From: Nostoc sp. C052
GTDB lineage: Bacteria; Cyanobacteriota; Cyanobacteriia; Cyanobacteriales; Nostocaceae
NCBI RefSeq assembly: GCF_013393905.1
Contig: NZ_CP040272.1
Location: 3,286,001-3,350,000 of the forward strand
Length of the DNA: 64,000 bases
Reading direction: 5' to 3'
The translations under genes were made by a program, and so were the position numbers. Under the pieces are notes generated by a model. That model saw only the letters and a program-made list of their open reading frames with translations, ran no database searches and was not told the origin of the DNA. Shown piece after piece: positions 52,280 to 61,677 of this stretch; the stretch's first letter is position 1, and the number at the start of each line of letters is the position of its first letter.

Positions 52280-52468
52280 AGAATTCAGAAGTCAGAATCA
52301 AGACGCGACTCGAAAATAATCGCTCTAAACGTTCGCACAGCCTATCGTAGACAAAGCTTTACGCTGGGCTATCCAACAATCATAGACAATTCATTCTGTT
52401 AGTGGTAGCGAGGCGTTTAGCCCATTCTGACTCCTGAATTCTGACTCCTGAATTCTGTTTGATAAAAC
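52280..52468. repeat. interspersed repeat, family C (long copy)
   Basis: It starts AGAATTCAGAAGTCAGAAT and ends ATTCTGACTCCTGAATTCTGACTCCTGAATTCTG. The inner part AGACGCGACTCGAAAATAATCGC and GGCGTTTAGCCCATTCTGAC matches the copy at 7204-7331, with about 60 extra bases including TTCGCACAGCCTATCGTAGACAAAGC. It fills most of the spacer after the kinase gene. Confidence 0.75.
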
Positions 52469-52586
52469 TAGATATTAACTATTTATGAAAGATTTATCTT
52501 GAATCTAAATATTTAAAGATTACTGTAGGATAAATACTTAAGTATTCCTGTAAGATAAATACAATAAACAATATTAAATTAAAAAA

Positions 52587-53663
52587 ATGGACAATACAAA
52601 TCAAAAAAAAGCTTTAATTAATGCCGAAATCGGATTATTTCTCAGAGGTTTGATTATTGGTAAAGTGTTGACACTTATGGTTATTGGCGGATTGCTTTGG
52701 TGGTTACTGAAGCCGAGTTTATCGTCCCGCAGTACCGCTGATTCTTCCTCCAATCAAAGTTTCAAAACCGTTTCTACTAATACAACCACTTTTGGGACAG
52801 TTGATAATGTCCCCACTGCTTCATTCAACTATGGAGGTAGTACAGCTTGGGCATCTATCCGGCAATTAGTAGATTCTCAGATCCAGAGCGATCGCCCCGA
52901 ACTACAATTACGCTACGTAAACCCTATTAATGGTAGCCCTGGTTCTAGCTCAGGCATTCGGATGTTGCTTGATGGGAAACTAGACTTTGCTCAGTCTTCC
53001 CGTCCCCTCACAGATGAAGAACAAGCGATCGCAAAAGAGCGAAGCTTTACCCTTGAGCAACGTCAGATTGGTATGGATGGGGTAGCAGTGGTAGTCAATC
53101 CATCACTCAAGGTATCGGGTTTAACTGTTGAACAATTGCAGCAAATTTATTTAGGGAAAATTACCAACTGGAATCAAGTAGGTGGGCCAAACTTAGCCAT
53201 CACAGCTTTTTCTCAACGACCAGAGGACGCAGATACAGTAATATTCCCTAGTAACAGCAACTTGAAGGGGCAATCGCTTGGCTCTAATGTGCAGTATGTC
53301 TACTCAACTACAGAGGCAGTGCGCCAACTCAGTAAAAACCCTGGTGGTGTATATTATGCTTCGGCTCGTTCAGTAGTCTTTCAATGTAGTGTCAAGGCTT
53401 TGCCATTGGGTAGTACTTCTGGTCAGTTAATTCCCCCCTATCGGGAGCCGATGGTGTCGCCTGAGCAGTGTCCACGTCAGCGCAACCAGCTAAATACTCA
53501 GGCGATCAAAAATGGCAGCTATCCTATAATTGCTAATTTGTTTGTGATTATTAAGCAGAATAAAGGTCGGGAACAGCAGATTGGGGATGCTTATGCCAAT
53601 CTTTTATTAACTGACCAAGGGCAAAGGGCAATTGAGCAAGCTGGTTTTGTCGGGGTTCGCTAA
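52587..53663 (+). CDS. membrane-anchored PstS-like phosphate-binding protein
   Basis: This is a 358-residue protein with an uncleaved-looking N-terminal anchor (LRGLIIGKVLTLMVIGGLLWWLL, about 19-42), a Ser/Thr-rich linker and a periplasmic binding domain. PstS features are seen: ASFNYGGSTAW, SGIRMLLDGKLDFAQSSRPLT, GMDGVAVVVNP, LTVEQLQQIYLGKITNWNQVGG, and a C-terminal region ending in QIGDAYANLLLTDQGQRAIEQAGFVGV. It lacks the serine-rich insert of high-affinity PstS and no pstCAB genes follow, so it may sense rather than transport phosphate, perhaps with the preceding Ser/Thr kinase. Confidence 0.87.
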   Translation: MDNTNQKKALINAEIGLFLRGLIIGKVLTLMVIGGLLWWLLKPSLSSRSTADSSSNQSFKTVSTNTTTFGTVDNVPTASFNYGGSTAWASIRQLVDSQIQSDRPELQLRYVNPINGSPGSSSGIRMLLDGKLDFAQSSRPLTDEEQAIAKERSFTLEQRQIGMDGVAVVVNPSLKVSGLTVEQLQQIYLGKITNWNQVGGPNLAITAFSQRPEDADTVIFPSNSNLKGQSLGSNVQYVYSTTEAVRQLSKNPGGVYYASARSVVFQCSVKALPLGSTSGQLIPPYREPMVSPEQCPRQRNQLNTQAIKNGSYPIIANLFVIIKQNKGREQQIGDAYANLLLTDQGQRAIEQAGFVGVR

Positions 53664-53731
53664 TAGATTTGACGGTATTAGTTATTGTTGAGTGCGATCG
53701 CCTGAGGCATTTTGGTCTGTAATTAGACTAA

Positions 53732-54529
53732 CTACAATCGCTGGGCTACATACAAAGTAGTTAAGTAACCTTTGGTAATGTGACCATTGAATTTAGTATT
53801 AATTAACTCAGCGATCGCATCGAAAAAATGCGCCCTTTTAATGCTATCCAAACTTAGATGCCCAGAGTAGGTATTTAATAGGTTGAGATATGTTGCAGTA
53901 TCATATTCTGCATCCCATCGATAAGAACGATATGTCACTTCACCAAAGAGGCCCGTTTGCTCAATTTCGCACGTTTTAGTAGGTACTTTATGCTCAGGAC
54001 GAAGAAGCAAGTCATCCTTAAATATTTCAGGAACTAAGCGGCGATATAACTCCTGCACTTCCTCAAAGAAGCCATTACTAGCATCACTGTGTACGTGTTC
54101 ATTCCAAAATAGTGCGATCGCTCCTCCAGGACTGAGCGCTTGGACAGTTTTTTCGTAGGCAATTGTGGGATCGAGCCAATGAAAAGCAGTCGCCGCAATC
54201 ACTAAATTAAAAGCATTCTTTTCTACTGACCAATCCTCAAAAGCTCCAATACAAACTTCTACTTGCGGATAAGTAGCCAGTTTTTGTTGGGCAACTAAGC
54301 CGAGATTTTCACCAAGCTCAATACAAAGGATACGATAACCTCGACGCGCAAAAGTTATAGTTGCTTGACCAGTACCACAACCAATCTCTAATATCCTTCC
54401 TTGTGGAGTTATTCCTGATAGAGACACCACATCGTCAAAAAGCGCCTTTGGATATCCTGGGCGTACCCGATCGTACAGTAGCGCTACCTGATTAAAAGTA
54501 GTTCTTAACTGACTTCTCTCATCCGTCAT
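53732..54529 (-). CDS. class I SAM-dependent methyltransferase
   Basis: This is a 265-residue protein from ATG 54529 (MTDERSQLRTTFNQVALLYD); an upstream in-frame ATG would add 13 hydrophobic, atypical residues. Motif I is ILEIGCGTGQATI, followed by the acidic end of strand 2 (LCIELGENLG) and the motif IV region NLVIAATAFHWLDP. The Ubie/type 11 pattern with RPGYPKALFDDVV at the start is a group common in cyanobacteria whose substrates are unknown. Cytoplasmic, monocistronic, convergent to the PstS-like gene. Confidence 0.85.
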   Translation of the reverse strand: MTDERSQLRTTFNQVALLYDRVRPGYPKALFDDVVSLSGITPQGRILEIGCGTGQATITFARRGYRILCIELGENLGLVAQQKLATYPQVEVCIGAFEDWSVEKNAFNLVIAATAFHWLDPTIAYEKTVQALSPGGAIALFWNEHVHSDASNGFFEEVQELYRRLVPEIFKDDLLLRPEHKVPTKTCEIEQTGLFGEVTYRSYRWDAEYDTATYLNLLNTYSGHLSLDSIKRAHFFDAIAELINTKFNGHITKGYLTTLYVAQRL

Positions 54530-55021
54530 AGTGTTTATGTACCACACCAGATTGTAATTATATAGCATCAGGATTTATATTTGATAATTTCTAAACTTCC
54601 TGGCTTCCTGCTACAAGTAGAAAAAGTTTTTTAGACTTAAAGCCCCTTCCTTATTCGATTTCGGAAATACTTACTAGGACAATGGGCAATCTTTGGAAAA
54701 TTCATCAACAAGCCGTAACTAACCTCAATACACTAACAAGATCCGACTTTTTCCGACCTTTTCTCACCGTCAAACTTTATATCAGGCAGTAGAGTATTTG
54801 TATAAGTAGTTCTCGGAGAAGCTTAGACAATAATTAAACAGCGATCGCAAGTCAACCATTATCTACGATTTACAACATAGTCATAGCAAACATTAATTAT
54901 AGGGAACTCCAAGAAATAAATTATCCAATATTGTGGGGTAAGCATCTTGCCTGCCCTGAATATAGAACGTTATCGCAATAGCTCTCGGCTTTGCATCTGA
55001 AACTAAAGTAATTCCAGAATT
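54530..55021. other. spacer with a half copy of repeat family A
   Basis: AGGGAACTCCAAGAAATAAATTATCCAATATTGTGGGGTAAGCATCTTGCCTGCCC at 54901-54956 is one terminal half of a family A element in reverse orientation; the other end is missing. Nothing else recognised. Confidence 0.6.
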
Positions 55022-55897
55022 ATGAATAAAAAATTTTGTAAAGTAGTAGCTATGTTTGTGGTTACAGCTACTTTAGCGACTGGTTGTCGCTCAACTGAGG
55101 AGTACAAAAAAATTGCTGAAGCTGGTAACAAATATGCAGAAGCGGTTGACCAATTGTTAATAGCGGCTGGTGATATTAGAATTGAAGCCAGTTCTGAGAA
55201 GTTTTTGAGAAATGATCGAGTAACTAATCTGAATGTTGCTGATTATAATAAGGTTTCTCAAGTTGACGATCGGCGAATAGAAATTCTCGGCAAGATTCGT
55301 AAACATAATCATCTTTTGCAAGCTTATTTTGCTAAATTGTTTGAACTTGCCGATTCTCAAGCTCCGCAACAGGCAAGTACAGAGATAGAAGGTATCACAA
55401 GCAACCTTAATAAGATAGGTAAAGAACTTCAAGGAAGTGATTTAATTACAGATCCTAGTGTATTTGCAGGAGTCACAAATGTAATTGTTGGTTCTCAACT
55501 TCGTGGCGCACTTAGAGAAGAACTTGAAAAACGTAATAAAACAATTGTGTTGGAGTTAACAATACAAAAGGAATTACTTCAAGCTTTGAGTCAATCAATT
55601 GAACAAGATATGGCACTGATAAAAATAGCACAAGAAGAACGTCTTGTAATCCGACCTCTGATTCAGGAAGAACTCATAAGCGACAATAAAGAATGGATTG
55701 AATTCAGAAAAGATGTTTTGACAATGCAAAGGAGATCAAACGAACTAAAAGAAGCTAGTGAGGCATTAGAAGAATTCAAAAATGTGTTCCAAAATTTTAT
55801 TGAGGGTAAACTAACTATTCAAAGAGTTAATGGCTTTTTAAGGGAGATTGATTCATTTCTAGCAATCGTTGAAGCATCAAAAACAACAAGTAATTAG
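55022..55897 (+). CDS. helical lipoprotein, unknown function
   Basis: This 291-residue protein has a lipoprotein signal peptide: MNKKFCKVV, a hydrophobic core, and lipobox LATGC with Cys22 as lipidation site. The mature protein is almost entirely charged and helical (coiled-coil style repeats such as RGALREELEKRNKTIVLELTIQKELLQAL and RRSNELKEASEALEEF). It is probably outer- or plasma-membrane-tethered in the periplasm. No named family recognised. The next gene, 24 bases away, also encodes a charged helical protein, so the two may form one complex. Confidence 0.75.
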   Translation: MNKKFCKVVAMFVVTATLATGCRSTEEYKKIAEAGNKYAEAVDQLLIAAGDIRIEASSEKFLRNDRVTNLNVADYNKVSQVDDRRIEILGKIRKHNHLLQAYFAKLFELADSQAPQQASTEIEGITSNLNKIGKELQGSDLITDPSVFAGVTNVIVGSQLRGALREELEKRNKTIVLELTIQKELLQALSQSIEQDMALIKIAQEERLVIRPLIQEELISDNKEWIEFRKDVLTMQRRSNELKEASEALEEFKNVFQNFIEGKLTIQRVNGFLREIDSFLAIVEASKTTSN

Positions 55898-55921
55898 TAA
55901 CTATTAGAGAGGAGAATTAAC

Positions 55922-56290
55922 ATGGTAAGAGGATTACTTTCTGAGTTGGCTTCTATTGATGAATTAAGAAATCAAATTCTTAAAGATATCAGAAAATTAG
56001 AACTACGTCTCAATGCAAGTGATGTTCAAATAGAAATTGAAAAACATGCAGATGCAAATCAAAAGAGAAATTTTATCGATGAACGCACTGATTTTTCTTT
56101 AATTCGTGTCAAATTAGAGAATACCATTTTAGAAAGAATCGCTGTCAGGTTAAAAAATCTTGAACCAGAACTTAAAAAGGGTATTGAGGAACTCGATCAA
56201 GCAATCGAAGACCTTAAGAATACTATTGGAATACTAGAAGCAATAAAGGGTGTGACGAGTATTATAGCTCGTATTCTTGTAATTATATGA
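55922..56290 (+). CDS. small helical (coiled-coil) protein, unknown function
   Basis: This is a 122-residue protein without a signal peptide. It is rich in Leu, Ile, Glu and Lys with heptad-like spacing throughout (LRNQILKDIRKLELRL, ERIAVRLKNLEPELKKGIEELDQAIEDLKNTIGILEAIKG), ending in a short hydrophobic stretch VTSIIARILVII that could touch a membrane. It has an AGAGGAG ribosome site 5-8 bases before ATG and follows the lipoprotein gene by 24 bases. It is probably a structural partner of that lipoprotein. Confidence 0.7.
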   Translation: MVRGLLSELASIDELRNQILKDIRKLELRLNASDVQIEIEKHADANQKRNFIDERTDFSLIRVKLENTILERIAVRLKNLEPELKKGIEELDQAIEDLKNTIGILEAIKGVTSIIARILVII

Positions 56291-56435
56291 GAAACTTTAA
56301 TTTGCCGATCGCAACTTGAAACTTTTTCATTCAAGCTCAATTCAAGTACGATCATACTTTCCAATGTAGAATTATTTGGTGCGAACTTCAACTGTAATTA
56401 TAATTAGCGATCGCACCTTCCACTACACATCCTTC

Positions 56436-56468
56436 AGATCCCTGACTTCTTAAAAAAGCCAGGGATCT
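56436..56468. repeat. palindrome, repeat family E (diverged copy)
   Basis: AGATCCCTGACTTCTT, then AAAAAAGCCAGGGATCT. It is imperfect in the centre and related to the perfect palindrome at 32000-32032. The preceding CGCACCTTCCACTACA includes a HIP1 site. Confidence 0.6.
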
Positions 56469-56562
56469 ATCTATGTATGCAGATGCGGTTGATGGAAAAC
56501 ATCTTTAGCCATTTTGCTATCTCTAGATTAGAGTCAGCTTAACCCAAAATGATATTTTAGCT

Positions 56563-58347
56563 CTATATCATGCGATCGCACTCTCCATTACTCTCCATTA
56601 CTGCGGCAAGTTTTTCTAAATTTTGACGAACAGCAACACTACGAAGATGATTTACACCCCAGATTCGCTCACAAATATCTAAAGCTTGTAAATAAAGGGG
56701 TTTAGCTTCACTGTAACGTTCTGTGGCGCGATAGATTTCTGCTAAATTGTTGAGACTTTCGGCAACATTGGGATGATTTTCTCCCAATAGGTGCTTATCA
56801 AGCTCTAAGGCTTTTATACATAAAGATTCTGCCTCATTGTAACGTCCCTGTTCTCTATACATATAACCCAAAGCATAGATAGTATCTGCTAGAAGCGGAT
56901 GCGCTTTTTGTAATAAACGCTGCTTGAGTTCTAATGATTGCAAAAACACTGCTTCAGCTAGCTCGTAGCGTCCTTGAGCGCGGTATATTAAACCTAAATT
57001 GTGTAAATCTGTTGCAACATCAGGATTCTCTTCTCCCAAAAATCGCTTATCTAGTTCTATTGCTTGTTGTGATAACGGTTCAGCTTCACTGTAACGTCCT
57101 TGATGATAATAAAGTAGCGCTAAATTATTCAGTATGAGAGCGAAAGAAGGATGATTTTCACCCAGCAAACGTTTTTCGAGTTCTAATGATTGCAGATATA
57201 GAGGTTCTGCTTCGTCATAACGTCCTTGTTCATCATATAGTAATGCCAAATTGTTCAGACTAGCGACAACATCAGCATGCTTTTCTCCTAACAGGCGTTT
57301 TCTAAGTCCTAAAGCTTGTTGATATAAAAGTTCCGCTTTATTATATTGTCCAGTAGATTTGTAGAGTCCTGCCAAATTATTTAGGCTAGTTGCAAAAGCA
57401 GGATGGTTTTCTCCTAGCAGGCGTTTTCTCAATTCTAAAGCTTGTTTATATAAGGGTTCGGCTTCGCTGTAGTTTCCGATTGCACGATATATTCCTGCTA
57501 AATTGTTGAGGTTAGTAGCTAAGTCTATCTGCAAACCTAATTCATTTTGTAACTCACTCGCTTGACGCCAATATTTAATTGCTAATTCTTGTTCTTCTTG
57601 ATAATTTTGAGATTCACCCTGCTCTAATCTGCTGCGGTAAATATCACCCAATCTTGAATATAAAGTAGCCAAGGTAGGATCTTTAGTTCCTTGCTCTTGT
57701 TCTACTTTCTCAATTAGCCTTTGTAAATCTTGGATAGGTAAGAAAAAGTGATTGCTTTCATTAGTATCTGTACTGGCTAATTCTGTGTCTCTAAAAACAA
57801 AGCGGATATTTTCTAATTCTTTACCAGGAATAGCATTTGTCTTTTTAGATTCAAACCGAAATACACCATTACGCCAACTCCAAAAATCAGGAGCTTTTTT
57901 AATCAAGTTAACTAAAATTTGATTAGTTACCCAAAGCACGATCGCAAAGGGAAATTCGCGTAATCCTTCCCTTGTCCACTGTAAGTAACCAAAAAATTTC
58001 TCCTGTTCTGATTGCTCTTTTCCCAACCTGAGAAAATAAAGTTGTTCAGCACCCGTCACCGTGATTACCGCCGGGTTCTGCTGACGGAGATATTCTTCTT
58101 GTTGTACCAGTTGGTTAAGAGCAGCTTTTAGGCTCGGTTCCTGACGTGCTAAAGTCACTCGATATAGACCGAAGGTGGATTGTAGTTCAGCTTCATAGTG
58201 GGCAATAATCTCATCACGAAAGCTAGCATCATCACAAACCGCAATCAGTAAATTTAAACCCCGCTTTTGAGCTTCAATAGAAACAATTAAATCATCATAC
58301 GCATCTTGATTTTCTCCCTCATCATCTAATAATTCCTCATTTAACAT
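56563..58347 (-). CDS. TPR protein with an inactive-STAND-like N-terminal domain
   Basis: This is a 594-residue protein. The N-terminal domain (about 25-200) has alternating hydrophobic strands (LNLLIAVCDD, AVITVTGAEQLYFL) and the motif FPFAIVLWVTNQILVNLIKKAPDFWSWRNGVF. It resembles P-loop STAND NTPases but lacks Walker A, so it is likely an inactive STAND-like domain. From about 225 to 580 there are seven 42-residue kinesin-light-chain-type TPRs (NNLAxLYxxQGRYxEAEPLYxQALEL...LGENHP). It overlaps the upstream AAA ATPase gene by 11 bases on the same strand. The pair looks like an NLR-type sensing unit split between an ATPase and a TPR receptor; the effector is not evident. Confidence 0.85.
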   Translation of the reverse strand: MLNEELLDDEGENQDAYDDLIVSIEAQKRGLNLLIAVCDDASFRDEIIAHYEAELQSTFGLYRVTLARQEPSLKAALNQLVQQEEYLRQQNPAVITVTGAEQLYFLRLGKEQSEQEKFFGYLQWTREGLREFPFAIVLWVTNQILVNLIKKAPDFWSWRNGVFRFESKKTNAIPGKELENIRFVFRDTELASTDTNESNHFFLPIQDLQRLIEKVEQEQGTKDPTLATLYSRLGDIYRSRLEQGESQNYQEEQELAIKYWRQASELQNELGLQIDLATNLNNLAGIYRAIGNYSEAEPLYKQALELRKRLLGENHPAFATSLNNLAGLYKSTGQYNKAELLYQQALGLRKRLLGEKHADVVASLNNLALLYDEQGRYDEAEPLYLQSLELEKRLLGENHPSFALILNNLALLYYHQGRYSEAEPLSQQAIELDKRFLGEENPDVATDLHNLGLIYRAQGRYELAEAVFLQSLELKQRLLQKAHPLLADTIYALGYMYREQGRYNEAESLCIKALELDKHLLGENHPNVAESLNNLAEIYRATERYSEAKPLYLQALDICERIWGVNHLRSVAVRQNLEKLAAVMESNGECDRMI

Positions 58348-59629
58348 TAATAGCTCCCTGTCTTCTCAAGCTTTCGATAATAATTGGATGAACATCATAC
58401 CAAGTTTCATCAGTGCGATATTCTAGAACATATAGCCCATGTAGCAAATCCAAAAACTCTGCTTGTTTCGGGTCATTGGGCATAAATTGTTCATAAACAC
58501 TCTGCAAAATATCTATATCAATCTTTCCTAAACGGATAGAAAAATCATTGCGAATTTTATTGATTGCTTGCAGGAGAATTTTATCATCAATAATAACTTT
58601 TGCTGAGGGATTTCGCCGAATAGTCCGCAAACAAATGCGGCAACATTCCTTAGAAATACGAATTAACTCTCGCAAGACGCCACCACTGTAAATCACAATT
58701 TTTTCAGCCGTTTCTGCTGCGATTAATTCACTGGGAATGCGCTTTTGTAAAACTTCACCGAGAATCTTTGTTGCTTCCGGGCGAGGTTGGGCATTAGGGA
58801 AGCGATTTTTACCTTTATCAAATATTTTTAATACAGGCATTGCTACTACTTGATCGTTGGTTTCAGTAGTAATTATTGTGCTAATAAATGTTTCCCGAAG
58901 GACTGCGATCGGTATGGTGTAAATAATTTGAAAGTTCGGTTGACAAAGAGCTTTAATGTTATCCCGATAAATTTCGTTAACTCTGCCTAAGTCCAGTTTA
59001 TCTAAATCATCAATAATTACTAAAACATTTTGTTTAGTTGCAGCTTGAATTAGAGCCGCAATTTCATTAATTCTGGCAACTAAATCTGATAACTTGCGTT
59101 CAAACTCTTGCTTAATTTCATCCCGGACACTTGCATCAGCTTTTAATTTAGAGCTAATCAATTTTAAGAGGTCAAAACCTATACTAGCTTCTGCTTGTAA
59201 ATTTAATTCTTCAGTACGAGTACGGGTAGCAAACCATTTATAAAGAGCTTCTTTAGTAGATTGCGGAATATCAACTTTACGGGCTTCTGCCTCTGTCATT
59301 AAATTAACTGCGATCGCAAACAATATATTAATATGATTAACAGCCGACATTTCAATTTTGTCAGCAATAGAAAACAGAACTACAAAATATTTATCTTGAA
59401 TTTGTCTGCTAAACTCAGCTAACAAAGTAGATTTACCACATCCCCGATGTCCTGTAAAGACAATTTTGCCATCTCCATTAGGACTATCTTCCACTAATTG
59501 GTTTAAGTCTGCAATTAAATCATCACCATATTCGACTCTAAATCTTTCCATCTCGTTCCGTTCCATCAACGGAAATAGTTCGAGATTGCTGTATGCTTCT
59601 TGAAATGAGTTTAATAAGTCTTGAGACAT
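58337..59629 (-). CDS. AAA/STAND-like P-loop ATPase
   Basis: This is a 430-residue protein. The Walker A motif is GHRGCGKST near residue 60, the Walker B VLVIIDDLDKLD near 200-212, and the YTIPIAVLRE sensor strand comes soon after. The C-terminal region (LRELIRISKECCRICLRTIRR, winged-helix-like LLHGLYVLEYRTDETWYDVHP) matches the P-loop ATPases related to ORC/KAP. No membrane helices are predicted, in contrast with true KAP proteins. It begins the two-gene operon with the iSTAND-TPR protein. It is probably a nucleotide-controlled switch; regulatory or defence roles are both possible. Confidence 0.85.
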   Translation of the reverse strand: MSQDLLNSFQEAYSNLELFPLMERNEMERFRVEYGDDLIADLNQLVEDSPNGDGKIVFTGHRGCGKSTLLAEFSRQIQDKYFVVLFSIADKIEMSAVNHINILFAIAVNLMTEAEARKVDIPQSTKEALYKWFATRTRTEELNLQAEASIGFDLLKLISSKLKADASVRDEIKQEFERKLSDLVARINEIAALIQAATKQNVLVIIDDLDKLDLGRVNEIYRDNIKALCQPNFQIIYTIPIAVLRETFISTIITTETNDQVVAMPVLKIFDKGKNRFPNAQPRPEATKILGEVLQKRIPSELIAAETAEKIVIYSGGVLRELIRISKECCRICLRTIRRNPSAKVIIDDKILLQAINKIRNDFSIRLGKIDIDILQSVYEQFMPNDPKQAEFLDLLHGLYVLEYRTDETWYDVHPIIIESLRRQGAINVK

Positions 59630-60349
59630 TGGATAGTGCCGGAAACGTGCTAACTATCCATATAATGGCTCATGATTTTTGAAGTAGAAGTCCAGGCAAT
59701 TACAGCTTTACTAACTTCGTCAATAAATGAGTACTAGGTGATACTGTCGTATGTTTTCAAAGAGGATACTTTATCTTCCACAATCTCAACCGAGAAGCAA
59801 GTAATAGAGGTGAATCTAAATAAGAGTGAACAATAGATTATACATTCGACAAATCTAAATAAATAATAGATTATACATTTGAAATAGTGAAAGTTACCTA
59901 ACAAATTAAGAAAATTAAATTTTCATTTATAAAATAAAGTTTTTAGCTTGCTTTGCTTTTGTATCCTCTTGCTATCCATAAGAGAGTAAAGTCCAGTAAT
60001 TCCTACGATGTGCTATGACGTTTCTTATTCAGATGGGGTACAACGTTATATCGCAAGGTGTGCAATACCCTGTGGGAAGCAGCTTCTCTACGAGACGCTT
60101 TGCGAATGCGTCTACATGAATTGCCCCTACGGATGGAATACAGTTTAGATAGAGCAACAAAACCCTGATGTAGAGACGCGATTTATCGCGTCTTGAAATA
60201 CCAATTATCTACACCAATAACCCTTAACCCAACCGTATTGGGTTATAAAGATAAGTTGGACAGCGCATGACAAGTTTTTTAATATACAGAATCACTCAAG
60301 TATGGTTACACTACCGACATAGTAATCACTGTTGGTGGAATACCGAGCG
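59630..60349. other. spacer between divergent AAA ATPase and membrane-protein genes
   Basis: This is AT-rich sequence with no supported gene. It contains a CTCTACGAGACGCTTTGCGAATGCG segment (about 60087-60111), a family B hairpin at 60158-60205, and duplicate ATAGATTATACATT stretches near 59832 and 59867. The promoters of both genes must be here. Confidence 0.5.
60158..60205. repeat. interspersed palindromic repeat, family B (short form)
   Basis: AAAACCCTGATGTAGAGACGCG and ATTTATCGCGTCTTGAAATACCAAT correspond to the copy at 50470-50520, including the flanks. Confidence 0.7.
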
Positions 60350-61672
60350 ATGTATAAAAACGCTAAAAAATTTACTGCTATTTTTCTGTTGGTTTTTCTG
60401 TTGATTGTTTCTATCAACTTTGCAGTAATTGCTCAAGATAGTTCAGATATCCCGGCTGTGAATTTTGCATCGCCTCAAGTCTGTTCAGTGCCTCCTAATC
60501 TTAAAACTCAACAAGTCATTGCTGACAACGATCGCACCCAAGTTACAATGGGCGATCGCATCAGGATAAGAGTTGAAGGATTAGCAGCAGCGACCAGAAA
60601 TGCAACGGCTAAAAATCCATTTGATCCTCGCCAATTAGTGTTGTACCTAGATGGCTATGAACTAGAGGATGTCCACGGAGAACCAGTCACCGTCATGATT
60701 CCGGGTAAAGATCAAAGCAAAATTGTTGATGATAATTGGTTAGCCTTTCTACTGAAACGTACCAACTCATCTCAAGCTGCATGGAATACGCTTCTTGGTC
60801 AAGGAAGCAGATATAGTATTAACGCGATTCCGGGAGTAGGCTGTCCCAAGAAACTGGCAATTCCGGTGAGCAATCCTCTATCACCTCCTAAATTAACAAT
60901 AGTTCTGTTATCATGGCGATTTTGGCTGTGTCTGCTTCTACTTCTGGCTATTGCATTAATATTCATTAGATATTGCCGAAATGCCCTTCGTAGCCCTGGA
61001 ATAGAAGGGGCTTACTCTAAAAAAGAAGTAATCGATGGTGAGGAACTGTTAATCCCACAAAAGCTTGAAGTTCAAAAACAAACTCGGAAGAGCCGAATTG
61101 CTCAGTTTTTTCTTGGTAGAAAAAAATTGAACAAAAACCCCTTCAGTCTCTCGATATCTCAACTTGCTTTTTGGACATTTCTGATTTTTGGTTCTTACCT
61201 GATTATCTACGGTATAACAGGAGATTATGCTAATATTTTGACTCGACAATCACTAATCTTATTAGGAATTAACTCTGTAACTGCATTTGGTACTTCCTTA
61301 ATTGATGGCCAGGGTAATGAGGAAAAGAGAAAAGGTAGTCAAGGAGTTTCTGAAGGGTTTTTCACTGATATATTATCAGATATTAATGGAGTAAACTTTC
61401 ATCGGTTCCAAACATTTATTTGGACGGTTGCGATCGGACTATTCTTTATTTTGGAGGTGATTAAAAATCTGGCAATGCCGGAATTTGATGATACACTGCT
61501 GACACTACAAGGAATCAGTGCTGCAACATATCTTGGACTTAGAGGGCAAGAACAGCATGGTATGACTAAAGATCCAGAATCTCCATCGAAAGAAGATAAG
61601 TTATCTGAACCACCCCTTTTAACCAAACAAGACAATCCACCAGAGAGCGATCCATCGATTCCTCCTAACTAA
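60350..61672 (+). CDS. multi-pass membrane protein with periplasmic domain, unknown family
   Basis: This is a 440-residue protein from ATG 60350; an in-frame TTG 18 bases earlier is less likely. A signal anchor lies at about 8-28. A periplasmic part of about 160 residues with an Ig-like flavour (TQVTMGDRIRIRVEGLAA, RQLVLYLDGYEL) precedes four membrane segments at about 184-206, 265-285, 297-318 and 352-374. The block PFSLSISQLAFWTFLIFGSYLIIYGITG, then LLGINSVTAF, DILSDINGVNFHRFQTFIWT and TLLTLQGISAATYLGLRG is a conserved membrane arrangement I have met in uncharacterised bacterial proteins, but I know no function. The cytoplasmic tail is Pro/Ser/Glu-rich. Confidence 0.8.
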   Translation: MYKNAKKFTAIFLLVFLLIVSINFAVIAQDSSDIPAVNFASPQVCSVPPNLKTQQVIADNDRTQVTMGDRIRIRVEGLAAATRNATAKNPFDPRQLVLYLDGYELEDVHGEPVTVMIPGKDQSKIVDDNWLAFLLKRTNSSQAAWNTLLGQGSRYSINAIPGVGCPKKLAIPVSNPLSPPKLTIVLLSWRFWLCLLLLLAIALIFIRYCRNALRSPGIEGAYSKKEVIDGEELLIPQKLEVQKQTRKSRIAQFFLGRKKLNKNPFSLSISQLAFWTFLIFGSYLIIYGITGDYANILTRQSLILLGINSVTAFGTSLIDGQGNEEKRKGSQGVSEGFFTDILSDINGVNFHRFQTFIWTVAIGLFFILEVIKNLAMPEFDDTLLTLQGISAATYLGLRGQEQHGMTKDPESPSKEDKLSEPPLLTKQDNPPESDPSIPPN

Positions 61673-61677
61673 ATCCT

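Noticed and set aside
60332..60349. TTG start for the membrane protein
   Set aside because: ATG 60350 directly precedes the signal-anchor sequence MYKNAKKF and is a better start.
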